50,802 nucleotides of DNA from contig NZ_QRVG01000016.1 of the NCBI RefSeq assembly GCF_003459245.1, positions 1-50,802 on the forward strand, given 5' to 3'. Position numbers and translations under genes: made by a program. Of this stretch, positions 9,186-17,552 are shown in pieces; position 1 is the stretch's first letter; every line of letters starts with the position of its first letter. The DNA is from Collinsella sp. AF23-2 (lineage in GTDB: Bacteria; Actinomycetota; Coriobacteriia; Coriobacteriales; Coriobacteriaceae). The notes under the pieces are model-generated. The model was not told where the DNA came from. It saw nothing but the letters and a program-made list of their open reading frames with translations, and searched no databases.

Positions 9186-10031
9186 GTGTCGGATCAGACA
9201 AAGCAACAAGAAACTCGCAGTCTGCCTGCGACGTTTGCTAAGAACGAATTTGAGAAGGACGCGTTTATCCTTCGTCAGCTGGTTACCAAGGATTTTAAGA
9301 TCAAGTATCGCCGTAGCGTTCTGGGCGTCGCATGGTCGGTGCTCAACCCGCTGCTGATGATGATCGTCATGGCCATCGTGTTCTCGACGATTTTTGGCCA
9401 GGGCCGCAATGGCTCAATGACGCCCGAGATGTACCCGCTGTACTTGATCGTGGGTAACATCACCTTTGCCGTCATGTCTGAGTCTACTAACCAGGCCCTG
9501 ACGTCGATCGTGGGCGCTGCCCCTCTGCTCAAGAAGGTTAAGGTGCACCGCTGGGTTTTCCCGGTGCAGAAGGTGCTCTTCTCGCTGGTCAACTTTGCCT
9601 TCTCGCTGGTCGCCGTCGCCATCGTCATGCTGTGGTTCCGCGTTATGCCTTCTTGGCACCTGATTCTGTTGCCGGTTTGCCTGCTGCTGCTTATGTGCTT
9701 CTGCATGGGCCTGGGCATGATGCTCTCTGCCCTTACGGTCTTCTTCCGCGACGTTATGCATCTGTGGAGCGTCGTCATTACGGCGTGGACTTACATTACG
9801 CCCATCTTCTGGACGACTGACTATATTGCGCAAATGCCGCATCTCGTGCGTATCTTGATGTATGCGAACCCCATGTTCAACTACCTGCAGTTTATGCGCG
9901 ATATCTTCCTGTTCCAGACTACACCCTCGCTTATGACGTTTGGTATGTGCGTCGCTTGGGCGGTTCTTGCGCTTATTATTGGCTATACCGTGTTCCATAA
10001 GTCCGAGCGCAAATTTATCCTCTACATCTAA
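9186..10031 (+). CDS. Polysaccharide ABC exporter, permease subunit (Wzm type)
   Basis: This is a 281-residue integral membrane protein of the ABC-2 export family, the channel of an O-antigen- or teichoic-acid-type polysaccharide exporter. After a short cytoplasmic N-terminus, the segment FILRQLVTKDFKIKYRRSVLG precedes the first helix, as in Wzm/TagG proteins. About six hydrophobic helices follow, ending in AVLALIIGYTVFHKSERKF. The GTG at 9186 is selected because AAAGGAG lies eight bases upstream; an in-frame extension to 9123 lacks such a site. The ATPase partner begins 11 bases after the stop, so the two form an operon. The substrate is presumably the glycan built by the neighbouring glycosyltransferases and dTDP-rhamnose enzymes. 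The symbols wzm or tagG would fit, but the exact substrate is unknown. Confidence 0.9.
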   Translation: MSDQTKQQETRSLPATFAKNEFEKDAFILRQLVTKDFKIKYRRSVLGVAWSVLNPLLMMIVMAIVFSTIFGQGRNGSMTPEMYPLYLIVGNITFAVMSESTNQALTSIVGAAPLLKKVKVHRWVFPVQKVLFSLVNFAFSLVAVAIVMLWFRVMPSWHLILLPVCLLLLMCFCMGLGMMLSALTVFFRDVMHLWSVVITAWTYITPIFWTTDYIAQMPHLVRILMYANPMFNYLQFMRDIFLFQTTPSLMTFGMCVAWAVLALIIGYTVFHKSERKFILYI

Positions 10032-10042
10032 GGAGTGCTGTG

Positions 10043-10810
10043 ATGACTGAATCTGTTGTTGATTACAGCGAGCAGCCTCTGGCTGTCGAGGTCGACGACG
10101 TCACCATGATCTTTAACATGGCGTCCGAGTCGCTGACCAACCTCAAGGAGTACTTCATTAAGCTTGCCAAGCACGAGCTGTTCTTTGAGGAGTTTAGGGC
10201 GCTTAAGCACATCTCGTTTGATATTCATCGCGGCGAGGTTGTGGGTCTGGTCGGCACCAATGGCTCCGGCAAGTCTACGATGCTCAAGATTATCGCTGGC
10301 GTTCTTGAGCCTAGCGAGGGCAGCGTTAAGGTGCACGGTAACATCGCACCGCTGATTGAGCTTGGCGCCGGCTTTGACCCCGAGCTGACCGCCCGCGAGA
10401 ACATCTATCTGAACGGCGCCCTGCTCGGCTATACCAAGGAGTTCATCGACGCCAACTTTGACGGCATTATCGAGTTCGCTGAGCTGCAGAACTTTGTCGA
10501 TATGCCGCTTAAGAACTTCTCTTCGGGCATGGTGGCGCGTATCGCCTTTGCAATCGCGACGATTACCGAGCCCGATATTCTGATCGTTGACGAGACGCTG
10601 TCCGTCGGTGATGTGTTCTTCCAGCAAAAGTGTGAGGCCCGCATCCAGCACTTTATCCAGAGCGGCGACGTGACGGTTCTGTTCGTTTCGCACTCTATGG
10701 AGCAGGTTGAGCGCATCTGCCAGCGTGCCGTTTGGATTGAGAAGGGTGACCTTCGCATGGACGGCCCGGTCGATGAGGTCTGCAAGGCGTACCGCGAGCA
10801 GTTCAACTAG
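10043..10810 (+). CDS. Polysaccharide ABC exporter, ATP-binding subunit (Wzt type)
   Basis: This 255-residue ATPase drives the adjacent permease. It shows Walker A GTNGSGKST (residues 71-79), the signature NFSSGMVARIAFA in place of the usual LSGGQ, Walker B ILIVDE (Asp183-Glu184), and the switch histidine in LFVSHSME. The insertion LTNLKEYFIKLAKHELFFEEF before the Walker A core, together with PLIELGAGFDPELT, is characteristic of Wzt/TagH-type polysaccharide exporters. There is no C-terminal carbohydrate-binding extension, which suggests export that does not need recognition of a terminal cap. The ATG at 10043 has AGGAG seven bases upstream; the GTG directly before it is an alternative. It is the last gene of the polysaccharide block and is followed by a tRNA gene. 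Confidence 0.95.
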   Translation: MTESVVDYSEQPLAVEVDDVTMIFNMASESLTNLKEYFIKLAKHELFFEEFRALKHISFDIHRGEVVGLVGTNGSGKSTMLKIIAGVLEPSEGSVKVHGNIAPLIELGAGFDPELTARENIYLNGALLGYTKEFIDANFDGIIEFAELQNFVDMPLKNFSSGMVARIAFAIATITEPDILIVDETLSVGDVFFQQKCEARIQHFIQSGDVTVLFVSHSMEQVERICQRAVWIEKGDLRMDGPVDEVCKAYREQFN

Positions 10811-10864
10811 GTTATAATTACTTGCGCCTGACAGGCTTGTGCTTGCTTGGGCGTGCGGTTATTT

Positions 10865-10941
10865 GCTCCATTAGCTCAGTTGGATAGAGCAGGGGACTTC
10901 TAATCCCAAGGTCGACGGTTCGAATCCGCCATGGAGCACCA
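10865..10941 (+). tRNA. tRNA-Arg (anticodon TCT)
   Basis: The 77-base cloverleaf has acceptor arms GCTCCAT / ATGGAGC, a D-arm GCTC / GAGC and anticodon loop CTTCTAA (anticodon TCT, reading AGA). It has a T-loop TTCGAAT and an encoded CCA. Two helix positions look unpaired, 27-43 (G-A) and 50-64 (A-C), which is unusual but does not destroy the fold. Confidence 0.93.
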
Positions 10942-10950
10942 TCGTTTATT

Positions 10951-10984
10951 AAGCCCAGACCGCTTGGTGGTCTGGGCTTTTTTC
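10951..10984 (+). terminator. Terminator after tRNA-Arg(TCT)
   Basis: An 11-bp perfect stem, AAGCCCAGACC / GGTCTGGGCTT, with a 7-base loop is followed by a run of six T. It lies nine bases past the tRNA end and also separates it from the convergent aroQ gene. Confidence 0.92.
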
Positions 10985-11045
10985 ATCTTGTGTGTTGCTG
11001 GAGCCGAGCGCGAGCAAGCCGCTGCTGTTTGTTGGGGTTGGCATT

Positions 11046-11483
11046 TTACTTTTCGAGATGCTCTTTCAGCAGCTCCAACGCGTGGGCGTAGCCCTTCAGG
11101 CCCTCTCCGGTGATGGTGGCGAAGCAGGCCAGACGGGCGTAGCTCACCTGGCGGAAGTCTTCGCGGGTCTCGACTGCGCTAATGTGGACCTCCACAGCCG
11201 GGATGGCGACGGCTTTGAGCGCGTCCAGGATGGCCACGCTTGTGTGCGTGTAGGCGGCCGGGTTGATGACGATGCCGTCGACCTTTCCGTAAGCCTCCTG
11301 GATCTTGTCGACGATGCTGCCCTCGTGGTTAGACTGGAAGACCTCGACCTCGTCGAAGCCCTGTGCGGCACCCGCTTCCTGGCAGATCTGCACTAAGCGA
11401 TCGTAGTTGTCGCTGCCGTAGATGCCTGGCTCGCGAATGCCGAGCATGTTGAGGTTGGGGCCGTTAATGACGAGTGCTTTCAT
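11046..11483 (-). CDS. aroQ: 3-dehydroquinate dehydratase, type II
   Basis: This is shikimate pathway step 3, dehydration of 3-dehydroquinate to 3-dehydroshikimate in the cytoplasm. The protein is 145 residues, the standard size of the dodecameric type II enzyme. Family motifs are PNLNMLGIREPGIYG with the catalytic Tyr, FQSNHEGSIVDKI, VINPAAYTHTSVAI, VEVHISAVETREDFR with the catalytic His, and ITGEGLKGYAHAL. The ATG at 11483 is chosen because GGAAG lies just upstream and the protein then begins with the family-typical KALVINGPNLN. The reading frame extends further but runs through a terminator hairpin. It is the last gene of the aro block, placed after a hairpin that follows the aroE-aroK fusion, so its expression may be partly uncoupled from the operon. 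Confidence 0.97.
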   Translation of the reverse strand: MKALVINGPNLNMLGIREPGIYGSDNYDRLVQICQEAGAAQGFDEVEVFQSNHEGSIVDKIQEAYGKVDGIVINPAAYTHTSVAILDALKAVAIPAVEVHISAVETREDFRQVSYARLACFATITGEGLKGYAHALELLKEHLEK

Positions 11484-11503
11484 GGTTGCTTCCTTTGCAG
11501 TTG

Positions 11504-11546
11504 AAAAACCACCACAAAGGTGCCTGCCCCCTTTGTGGTGGTTTTG
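11504..11546 (-). terminator. Terminator hairpin between aroE-aroK and aroQ
   Basis: A stem of about 16 bp (arms 11505-11520 and 11530-11545, CACAAAG / CTTTGTG core) with a short loop lies directly after the aroE-aroK stop. On the minus strand it ends in a run of U. It probably ends or attenuates the long aro transcript before aroQ, leaving aroQ to read-through or a weak local promoter. Confidence 0.85.
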
Positions 11547-11547
11547 G

Positions 11548-12798
11548 TTAGAGAGCGGGTGGGAGGGTGTCGAGGAGGGCATGGACGGTGTTGGCGGCGC
11601 AGTCGCGTGAGTCGATGATGTAGTCGGCCCAGGCGCGGTAGCGCGGCATACGCTGCTCGGCCAGCTTGTCGATGCCGTCGCGCGCGGTGATGGGGCGGCC
11701 CTTGTGGGCGAGCTCGTCGAGCTTGCGGTTGAGCATCACGATTTGGCTGTTTTGGTGCAGCAGAGGGTAGTTCTCGTCGCGCGTAACCACGCCGCCGCCG
11801 GTGGAGAGCACCAAGCCGCTGCGCTTGGAGATGTCGGCCAGCGCTGCCGTCTCCTGCTCGCGGAAGGCCGCCTCGCCGCACTTGATGATAAAGTCGGCGC
11901 AGGGCATGCCCAGGCGCTCCTCGAGGGCGCGATCGAGATCGATGTGCTCGCGGCCCGTGAGCTGGGCGATCTGCTCGCCCACGCGGGTCTTGCCCGAGCC
12001 CGGCATGCCGATCAGCGCGATGTTCTGTTCGCGGCGTGACAGGCGCTCCGTTACGTCCAGGATCCTCTCGCGCGGGGTGGCTTTGCCGGTATAGCGCTCG
12101 ACAGCTTGTGCCGCCTGGGCAACAAGCATAAGCAGGCCGCCGATGCAGGGGATGCCGCGGCACTCGGCCTCGAGCATCAGGCCCGTGCGGGCGGGGTTGT
12201 AGACAATGTCGATGACGCCCTCGAGCGCATCGAGGCCTTCGAGCGTGCAAGGCGCGTCGGGGCAATGGGGGAACATGCCGGCGGGCGTGCAGTTGACGAG
12301 TAGGGAGGCGTCGGACTGCTGCGCGATATTGTCGTAGTTGACCTCGCTCGTGCGACCCACGGGTACGACGATGGCGCCCATGTCTCCCAGCACCATACTT
12401 GCCGTGGTGCCGGCGCCGCCGGTGGCACCGAGCACGAGGGCCTTCTTGCCGGCAACCTCAACGCCCAACTCCTCGACCAGGCACTGGAAACCGAAGTAGT
12501 CAGTATTATCGCCGTGCAGGCGGCCGTCGGGCAGGCGCGTGATGGTGTTGACGTTGCCCATGCGCTCGGCGAGCGGGCTCAGCTCGTCCAGGTATTCCAT
12601 GACGGCGCGCTTGTAGGGGATGGTCACGTTGGTGCCCTCCCATTCGTCGCCCGTCATAAAAGCCTCAAGATCCTCGGGCTCGCGCTCAAAACGCACGTAC
12701 TCAAGCCCCGCCAGCTCTTTGTAGATGGTCGGGGTGTAGCTGTGGCCCAGCACGCGGCCCAGCACACCGTAGGGGCGGGTTGCGGCGGTATCGGTCAT
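11548..12798 (-). CDS. aroEK: Fused shikimate dehydrogenase / shikimate kinase
   Basis: This is a bifunctional 416-residue enzyme for shikimate pathway steps 4 and 5. Residues 1 to about 250 are AroE: a GHSYTP variant of the shikimate-binding HSxSP, the catalytic lysine in NVTIPYK (Lys63), Asp100 in DNTDYFGF, and the NADP-binding LGATGGAG. Residues from about 258 are AroK: Walker A GMPGSGKT (264-271), the DLDR motif, STGGGVV, and the lid region RPI. The order AroE-AroK differs from the plant AroD-AroE type fusion. The ATG immediately follows the pheA stop with no gap, indicating translational coupling. A terminator hairpin lies directly downstream. Confidence 0.96.
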   Translation of the reverse strand: MTDTAATRPYGVLGRVLGHSYTPTIYKELAGLEYVRFEREPEDLEAFMTGDEWEGTNVTIPYKRAVMEYLDELSPLAERMGNVNTITRLPDGRLHGDNTDYFGFQCLVEELGVEVAGKKALVLGATGGAGTTASMVLGDMGAIVVPVGRTSEVNYDNIAQQSDASLLVNCTPAGMFPHCPDAPCTLEGLDALEGVIDIVYNPARTGLMLEAECRGIPCIGGLLMLVAQAAQAVERYTGKATPRERILDVTERLSRREQNIALIGMPGSGKTRVGEQIAQLTGREHIDLDRALEERLGMPCADFIIKCGEAAFREQETAALADISKRSGLVLSTGGGVVTRDENYPLLHQNSQIVMLNRKLDELAHKGRPITARDGIDKLAEQRMPRYRAWADYIIDSRDCAANTVHALLDTLPPAL

Positions 12799-13944
12799 CT
12801 AGAGCACCTCCGTGTAGCTGCCAAAGTAGGTGAAGCTCTCGCACACGTCGTCGATGGAATCGAGCAGGTCGTCGAGGGCCTTGCTGCCAAAGGGGCAGTC
12901 CAGATCAAAGTAGAACATAAACTCAAAGTCGCGGCCGGGGATGGGGCGGCTCTCGAGCTTGATGAGGTTGATGTTGAGTGCGTAGAAGCGCTCGAGCACG
13001 CGATAGAGGGCGCCCGGCTCGTTGGCCGTGGTGATCATGAGCGAGGTGCGATTAGCGCCGGGGTAGACGCGCGGCTCGCGGCTGATGACGACAAAGCGCG
13101 TGTAGTTGTTGTCCGAGTCTTGGATATTGGGCTCCAGCACCTCGAGGCCATACAGCGTGGCACAGCTGCGCGAGGCGATGGCGGCGACGTCGGTGCGCTC
13201 GGAGTTGGCGACCATCTCGGCCGACATGGCCGTGTTTGGGTACTTGGTGGCGTGCAGGTCGTGGGACTCGATAAAGCCGGCACACTGGGCAATGGCTTGG
13301 CCGTGGCTGTAGACCTCGCGCACGTCGGCGAGCTTAGTGCCGGGCTTGACGAGCAGGTTGTGATCGATCTTAAGGCGCAGTGAACGCACGATGTGGAAAT
13401 CGAACTGGGCGAGCAGGTCGTAGACGGCGTTGACCGATCCGGCAGTTGAGTTTTCGATGGGCAGCACGCCAAATTCGCAAAAGCCGTCGCGTACGGCGCG
13501 CATAACGCCCTCGAAGGTCTCAAAGAAGGCGATATCGGGCACGTCAAAGAGCTTGCACGCGGCAATCTGGCTGTAGGCGCCCTCGACGCCCTGGCAGGCG
13601 ACGGTGGCCGTCTGGGGGAAGGGCGTGTCAAAGGCTGCGGCCGTGGCATGGGCTTTTTGCGACACCGTGATGCCCTTGAGCTCGTTGATGTAGCGCTGCT
13701 GCTCGGCCTTGCTCATGCTCATGAGGAGACGGAACAGGGTGATGGTCTGCGCCTCGTAGCGCTCGGGCGCGCGGCTGGCGAGGTTATTGAGCTTGGAGCG
13801 CTCGCGGGCGGGGTCGAAGACGGCCTTGCCCATCTCGATTTTTGACTTGGCGACCTCGGTGGCAATGTCCATACGCTCGACAAAGCTGTTGAGGAGCGTG
13901 GTATCGATGCCGTCGATGGCCCGGCGGATGTCAGCAAGGTCCAT
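12799..13944 (-). CDS. pheA: Bifunctional chorismate mutase / prephenate dehydratase
   Basis: The P-protein converts chorismate to prephenate and then to phenylpyruvate, the phenylalanine branch. It is 381 residues, as expected. Residues 1 to about 90 are an AroQ-type chorismate mutase helix bundle (IRRAIDGIDTTLLNSFVERM). From about 110 comes the dehydratase with CQGVEGAYSQ, LPIENSTAGSV and the catalytic NNYTRFVVIS. The C-terminal 80 residues form an ACT domain: SLMITTANEPGALYRVL and ESRPIPGRDFEFMFYFD. The ACT domain predicts feedback inhibition by phenylalanine. It is preceded by aroC after 53 bases and directly abuts the aroE-aroK fusion. Confidence 0.96.
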   Translation of the reverse strand: MDLADIRRAIDGIDTTLLNSFVERMDIATEVAKSKIEMGKAVFDPARERSKLNNLASRAPERYEAQTITLFRLLMSMSKAEQQRYINELKGITVSQKAHATAAAFDTPFPQTATVACQGVEGAYSQIAACKLFDVPDIAFFETFEGVMRAVRDGFCEFGVLPIENSTAGSVNAVYDLLAQFDFHIVRSLRLKIDHNLLVKPGTKLADVREVYSHGQAIAQCAGFIESHDLHATKYPNTAMSAEMVANSERTDVAAIASRSCATLYGLEVLEPNIQDSDNNYTRFVVISREPRVYPGANRTSLMITTANEPGALYRVLERFYALNINLIKLESRPIPGRDFEFMFYFDLDCPFGSKALDDLLDSIDDVCESFTYFGSYTEVL

Positions 13945-13997
13945 GGGGACCCCTTTCGCGTAATGGCAGAGTTGACGGGCAACTCAGGTGAGTCGGG

Positions 13998-15095
13998 TTA
14001 GAGCTGGCCTGCGTCCTCGAGGAGAGCGTCCCAAATCGCGAGGGCGGCGGCTGCTTCGGCTACGGGGACGGCTCGGGGGACGATGCAGGGATCGTGGCGG
14101 CCGTGGACCGAGAGCTCGGCATTTTCCATGGCGTCCATGTCTACAGTCTGTTGCTCGCGGCCAATTGAGGGCGTCGGCTTTACGGCCATGCGCCACATGA
14201 CGGGCGCGCCGGTCGAAATACCGCCCAGGATGCCGCCGGCGTTGTTGGATTCAACCTCGATCTCGCCCGACTCTGCATCGATGCGATACGGATCGTTGTT
14301 CTCGCTGCCGCGCATGGCGGCGACGGCAAAGCCCATGCCAAACTCCACGCCCTTTACGGCGGGGATGCCAAAGGCGATCTGTGCGATGCGGTTCTCGATA
14401 CCGTCGAACATGGGGTCGCCGATGCCCGCGGGAAGCCCGTAAATGCCGCACTCCACGATGCCGCCGATGCTGTCGAGTTCGTCGCGCGCGGCTAGGATCT
14501 CCTCGCGCATGCGGCCGGCTGCGGCGGCGTCAATGCACGGCAGATCGTTCGTAAGGATCGCCTTGCGGTCGGCCTCGCGATAGACCATATCGTCCATCGG
14601 CAGGTCGGAGATGCCGCCGATTTGCGCGACGTGCGCCATGACCTGAATGCCGTGGGCCTCAAGTGCCTGCAGCGCAATGCCGCCGGCGATGCACAAGGGA
14701 GCCGTCAGACGACCGGAGAAGTGTCCGCCGCCGGCGACGTCGTGCATGTTGTGATACTTCACGCGCGCAGGGAAATCTGCGTGCCCGGGGCGGGGTTTGC
14801 GGCGCAGCTCGGAGTAATCCTTGGAGCGCGTGTTGGTGTTCTCGATAATCGCGGCGATGGGCGCGCCGGTGGTATGTCCATCGACAACACCGGCGATGAT
14901 GTGGGCTGCGTCAGCCTCGCGTCGTTTGGTCGCGGTCTCGTCGCGTCCGGGGGCGCGACGGTCGAGGAAGGCCTGCAGCTCCTCCTGGTCCACGGCGATG
15001 CCCGCCGGGATGCCATCGAGCGAGCAGCCGATAGCGGGGGAGTGCGATTGGCCGAAGATGCTTAAGTGCAAGACGTTGCCAAAGGTCGAGGACAT
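13998..15095 (-). CDS. aroC: Chorismate synthase
   Basis: This is the final shikimate pathway step, converting EPSP to chorismate with reduced FMN. The 365-residue protein carries the N-terminal signature FGQSHSPAIG and DGIPAGI, then DRRAPGRDETATKRREAD, RPGHADFPARVKYHN and AGGGHFSGRLTAPLCIAGGI. The late motifs NNAGGILGGISTGAPV and MRMAVKPTPSI-like are also present (here MWRMAVKPTPSI). One base separates it from the upstream aroA stop, so translation is likely coupled. It matches the family's usual length and retains all conserved histidines that I can identify. Confidence 0.97.
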   Translation of the reverse strand: MSSTFGNVLHLSIFGQSHSPAIGCSLDGIPAGIAVDQEELQAFLDRRAPGRDETATKRREADAAHIIAGVVDGHTTGAPIAAIIENTNTRSKDYSELRRKPRPGHADFPARVKYHNMHDVAGGGHFSGRLTAPLCIAGGIALQALEAHGIQVMAHVAQIGGISDLPMDDMVYREADRKAILTNDLPCIDAAAAGRMREEILAARDELDSIGGIVECGIYGLPAGIGDPMFDGIENRIAQIAFGIPAVKGVEFGMGFAVAAMRGSENNDPYRIDAESGEIEVESNNAGGILGGISTGAPVMWRMAVKPTPSIGREQQTVDMDAMENAELSVHGRHDPCIVPRAVPVAEAAAALAIWDALLEDAGQL

Positions 15096-15096
15096 G

Positions 15097-16416
15097 CTAT
15101 TCCTCCTCGAGTGTGATTTTGCCGCCCAGCAGGCGGTAGTGGTCGAAGAAATCGGGATAGGACTTGTTGACGGCCTCGGCGCCGTGGATCACGACCTCGC
15201 CGGTGGCACGGCTCGCAGCGATGGCGGCCATCATGGCGATGCGGTGGTCGTTGTGCGAATCGACCTCGCCGCCGGTGAAGGCATCGACACCCTTGATGAT
15301 GAGGTCGTCACCGGCGATGCGCACCTGTGCGCCCAGCGCGGAGAGCTCGCGGGTGGTGGTGACCAGACGGTCAGATTCCTTGATGCGCAGGCGCGCACAG
15401 TCACGGATGAACGTGCGGCCCTGAGCCAGCGAGGCCACGGCCGAGATAACGGGTACCAGGTCGGGAATGTCGTGGGCGCTCATCTCAAAGCCGGCGAGCT
15501 TGTCGGACTGCACGGTGGCGGCGTTGGTGGAGCGCACGATGCGGGCACCAAAGCGCGAAAGCGCGGCAAGCACGTTGCGGTCGCCCTGTGCGGAGCTCAG
15601 CGACACGCCCTCGACGGTGATGGGGTCGGTGCCGATGGCGCCGGCGCACAGCCAAAAGGCGGCGTTGGACCAGTCGCCCTCGACGGCTACGCTGCCGGGC
15701 GTGCGGTACGAGCCGCTGCTCACGCGGAAGTTCGTGACCTCGGGCTGGCCGTCCTTGGCCGGAATACGCTCGACGTTGACCTCGACGCCAAAGGCCTTCA
15801 TGGCCTGGATCGTCAGGTTGATGTAGGGGCGGCTCTCAATGAGGCCGGTTACCTGCACGCAGGAGGGCTGGGCCAGCAGCGGGGCTGCCAGCAGCAGGCC
15901 GGAGATATACTGCGAGCTCACGTTGCCCGGAAGCACAAAGGTGCCCGGGCGCATGCGTCCGCTCGTCTTGAGCGGAAAACCGCCCAGACCCTGTAGGTCG
16001 CAGCCGGCGGCGATGATCTCGTCCGAGAGCGGGGAGAGCGGGCGGGCGCCCAGGCGGCCCTGGCCTACGAAGGTGGCATCCGCACCCAGCGCGCAGGCGA
16101 CAGGCAGCATAAAGCGGAGCGTGGATCCACTTTCGCCGCAGTCAAGCGTGCCGCCGGCAAGGGCCTTGAGCAGGCCAAACTCAACACTCTTCATGGTGGG
16201 GTGGACCTGGAAGCCGTCCTCGACGGTCTCGATGCGAGCACCCAGGGCCGTAAGGCAACGCACCGTAGCCTCGATGTCGGCGCAGGTGGTATTGCAGGTG
16301 ACGTGTGTCTCGCCGTTGGTAAGCGCAGCGCAGATGATGAGGCGATGCGCCATCGACTTGGACGCGATGGCGGGAACGGTGCCCTTGAGCGGGGACGGGG
16401 TGATGCGGGCTAGCAT
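15097..16416 (-). CDS. aroA: 3-phosphoshikimate 1-carboxyvinyltransferase (EPSP synthase)
   Basis: This is shikimate pathway step 6, transferring enolpyruvate from PEP to shikimate-3-phosphate. The protein is 439 residues. Motifs are SKSMAHRLIICAAL near the N-terminus, LDCGESGSTLRFMLP (in the place of LGNAGTAMRPL in the enteric enzyme), GQGRLGARPL, FIRDCARLRIKESDRL and NDHRIAMMAAIAA. The CGESGSTLRF form is the one I associate with clostridial-type AroA. The ATG at 16416 overlaps the last 7 bases of aroB (ATGCTAG) and gives the standard short N-terminus; an in-frame extension upstream lies inside aroB. It is the fourth gene of the operon. Confidence 0.97.
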   Translation of the reverse strand: MLARITPSPLKGTVPAIASKSMAHRLIICAALTNGETHVTCNTTCADIEATVRCLTALGARIETVEDGFQVHPTMKSVEFGLLKALAGGTLDCGESGSTLRFMLPVACALGADATFVGQGRLGARPLSPLSDEIIAAGCDLQGLGGFPLKTSGRMRPGTFVLPGNVSSQYISGLLLAAPLLAQPSCVQVTGLIESRPYINLTIQAMKAFGVEVNVERIPAKDGQPEVTNFRVSSGSYRTPGSVAVEGDWSNAAFWLCAGAIGTDPITVEGVSLSSAQGDRNVLAALSRFGARIVRSTNAATVQSDKLAGFEMSAHDIPDLVPVISAVASLAQGRTFIRDCARLRIKESDRLVTTTRELSALGAQVRIAGDDLIIKGVDAFTGGEVDSHNDHRIAMMAAIAASRATGEVVIHGAEAVNKSYPDFFDHYRLLGGKITLEEE

Positions 16417-17516
16417 GCGGAAGCGTCTCCCTTCTGGCCGAGGCCCTCGGCAATTAAATCGTGGAAGGTGGAAAGCGGCGTGCGGTCGATGCTGCAACGG
16501 CCAATGCCGTGCGGAATTACCAGGTCAATCGTGTCACCGGCGCGCTTTTTATCGTGCAGTGCTTCGGCAAAGACGGCGTCGGCCGAAAGCTCGCAGCGGG
16601 TCTTGAGACCGTGGCGTGCGCAGAGCTCCTCGATGCGGCCCGGCAGCTCGGCGTCGCAGATGCCGTGCAGGGCCGCGGCGCGCGTGATGATGCCCATGCC
16701 GATTGAAACGCAGTTGCCGTGTCCGAGCTCAAAGTGCTCGCAGGCCTCGACGGCGTGCCCGGCGCTATGTCCAAAATTGAGGAGCTTACGCTGGTTGGTT
16801 TCGCGCTCGTCGGCGACGACCACGGCGCGCTTGATGTCGATATTGCGGGCGATGATGAGCGCTACGCGGGCCACATCGCGGTTGAGCAGCTCCAGCGTGA
16901 GCGGGGTCTTCTCCAGTTCGGCGAAAAGCTCCGGGTCGGCGATCACGGCGTGCTTGACGACCTCGCCGCAGCCATCGGCGAACTGCTCGGGCGTGAGGGT
17001 GGCCAGGCACCCCACGTCGGCGATAACCACGCTCGGCTGCCAAAAGGCGCCGGCCAGGTTCTTGCCGGCAGCCAGGTCTATGGCGGTCTTGCCGCCCACC
17101 GACGAATCCACCATGGCGAGCAGGCTCGTCGGGATCTGCACAAACTTGCAGCCGCGCATGTAGGTGGCGGCCACAAAGCCCGCCATGTCGCCCACGACAC
17201 CGCCGCCGAGTGCCACGATCACGTCGGAGCGCGAAAGCTCGCGCTCGGCCACAAACTCCAAAATGGCAACGTAGGTCTCAGCGCGCTTATGGGCCTCGCC
17301 GGCCTCGAAGGTGCAGATGCTCACCTCGTAGCCTGACGCCTCCAGGCTCTGCTTAACGGGCATCTGGTAGAGCGGGCCCACGTTGGTGTCCGTCACGATG
17401 ACGGCCTTGGTGCCGCCGGCGGTGGCGCGCACGAGCGGCCCCGCCTGCTCCAGCAAAAACGTGCCAACATGCACCTGGTAGGGGCGTGCAGTGTCGATAT
17501 CGATGGTAATCGCCAT
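16410..17516 (-). CDS. aroB: 3-dehydroquinate synthase
   Basis: This is shikimate pathway step 2, cyclising DAHP to 3-dehydroquinate with NAD and a divalent metal. The 368-residue protein shows ALGGGVVGDMAGFVAATYMR, QIPTSLLAMVDSSVGGKTAID, KNLAGAFWQP, the metal-site EVVKHAVIADPELF and NFGHSAGHAVE with further metal-binding histidines, and GHGNCVSIGM. It starts 36 bases after the tyrA stop and overlaps the aroA start by 7 bases. No auxiliary domain is fused. Confidence 0.97.
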   Translation of the reverse strand: MAITIDIDTARPYQVHVGTFLLEQAGPLVRATAGGTKAVIVTDTNVGPLYQMPVKQSLEASGYEVSICTFEAGEAHKRAETYVAILEFVAERELSRSDVIVALGGGVVGDMAGFVAATYMRGCKFVQIPTSLLAMVDSSVGGKTAIDLAAGKNLAGAFWQPSVVIADVGCLATLTPEQFADGCGEVVKHAVIADPELFAELEKTPLTLELLNRDVARVALIIARNIDIKRAVVVADERETNQRKLLNFGHSAGHAVEACEHFELGHGNCVSIGMGIITRAAALHGICDAELPGRIEELCARHGLKTRCELSADAVFAEALHDKKRAGDTIDLVIPHGIGRCSIDRTPLSTFHDLIAEGLGQKGDASAC

Positions 17517-17552
17517 AAGCTTCGGTCCTTTCGACCTGGCGTGATGGGTGGT

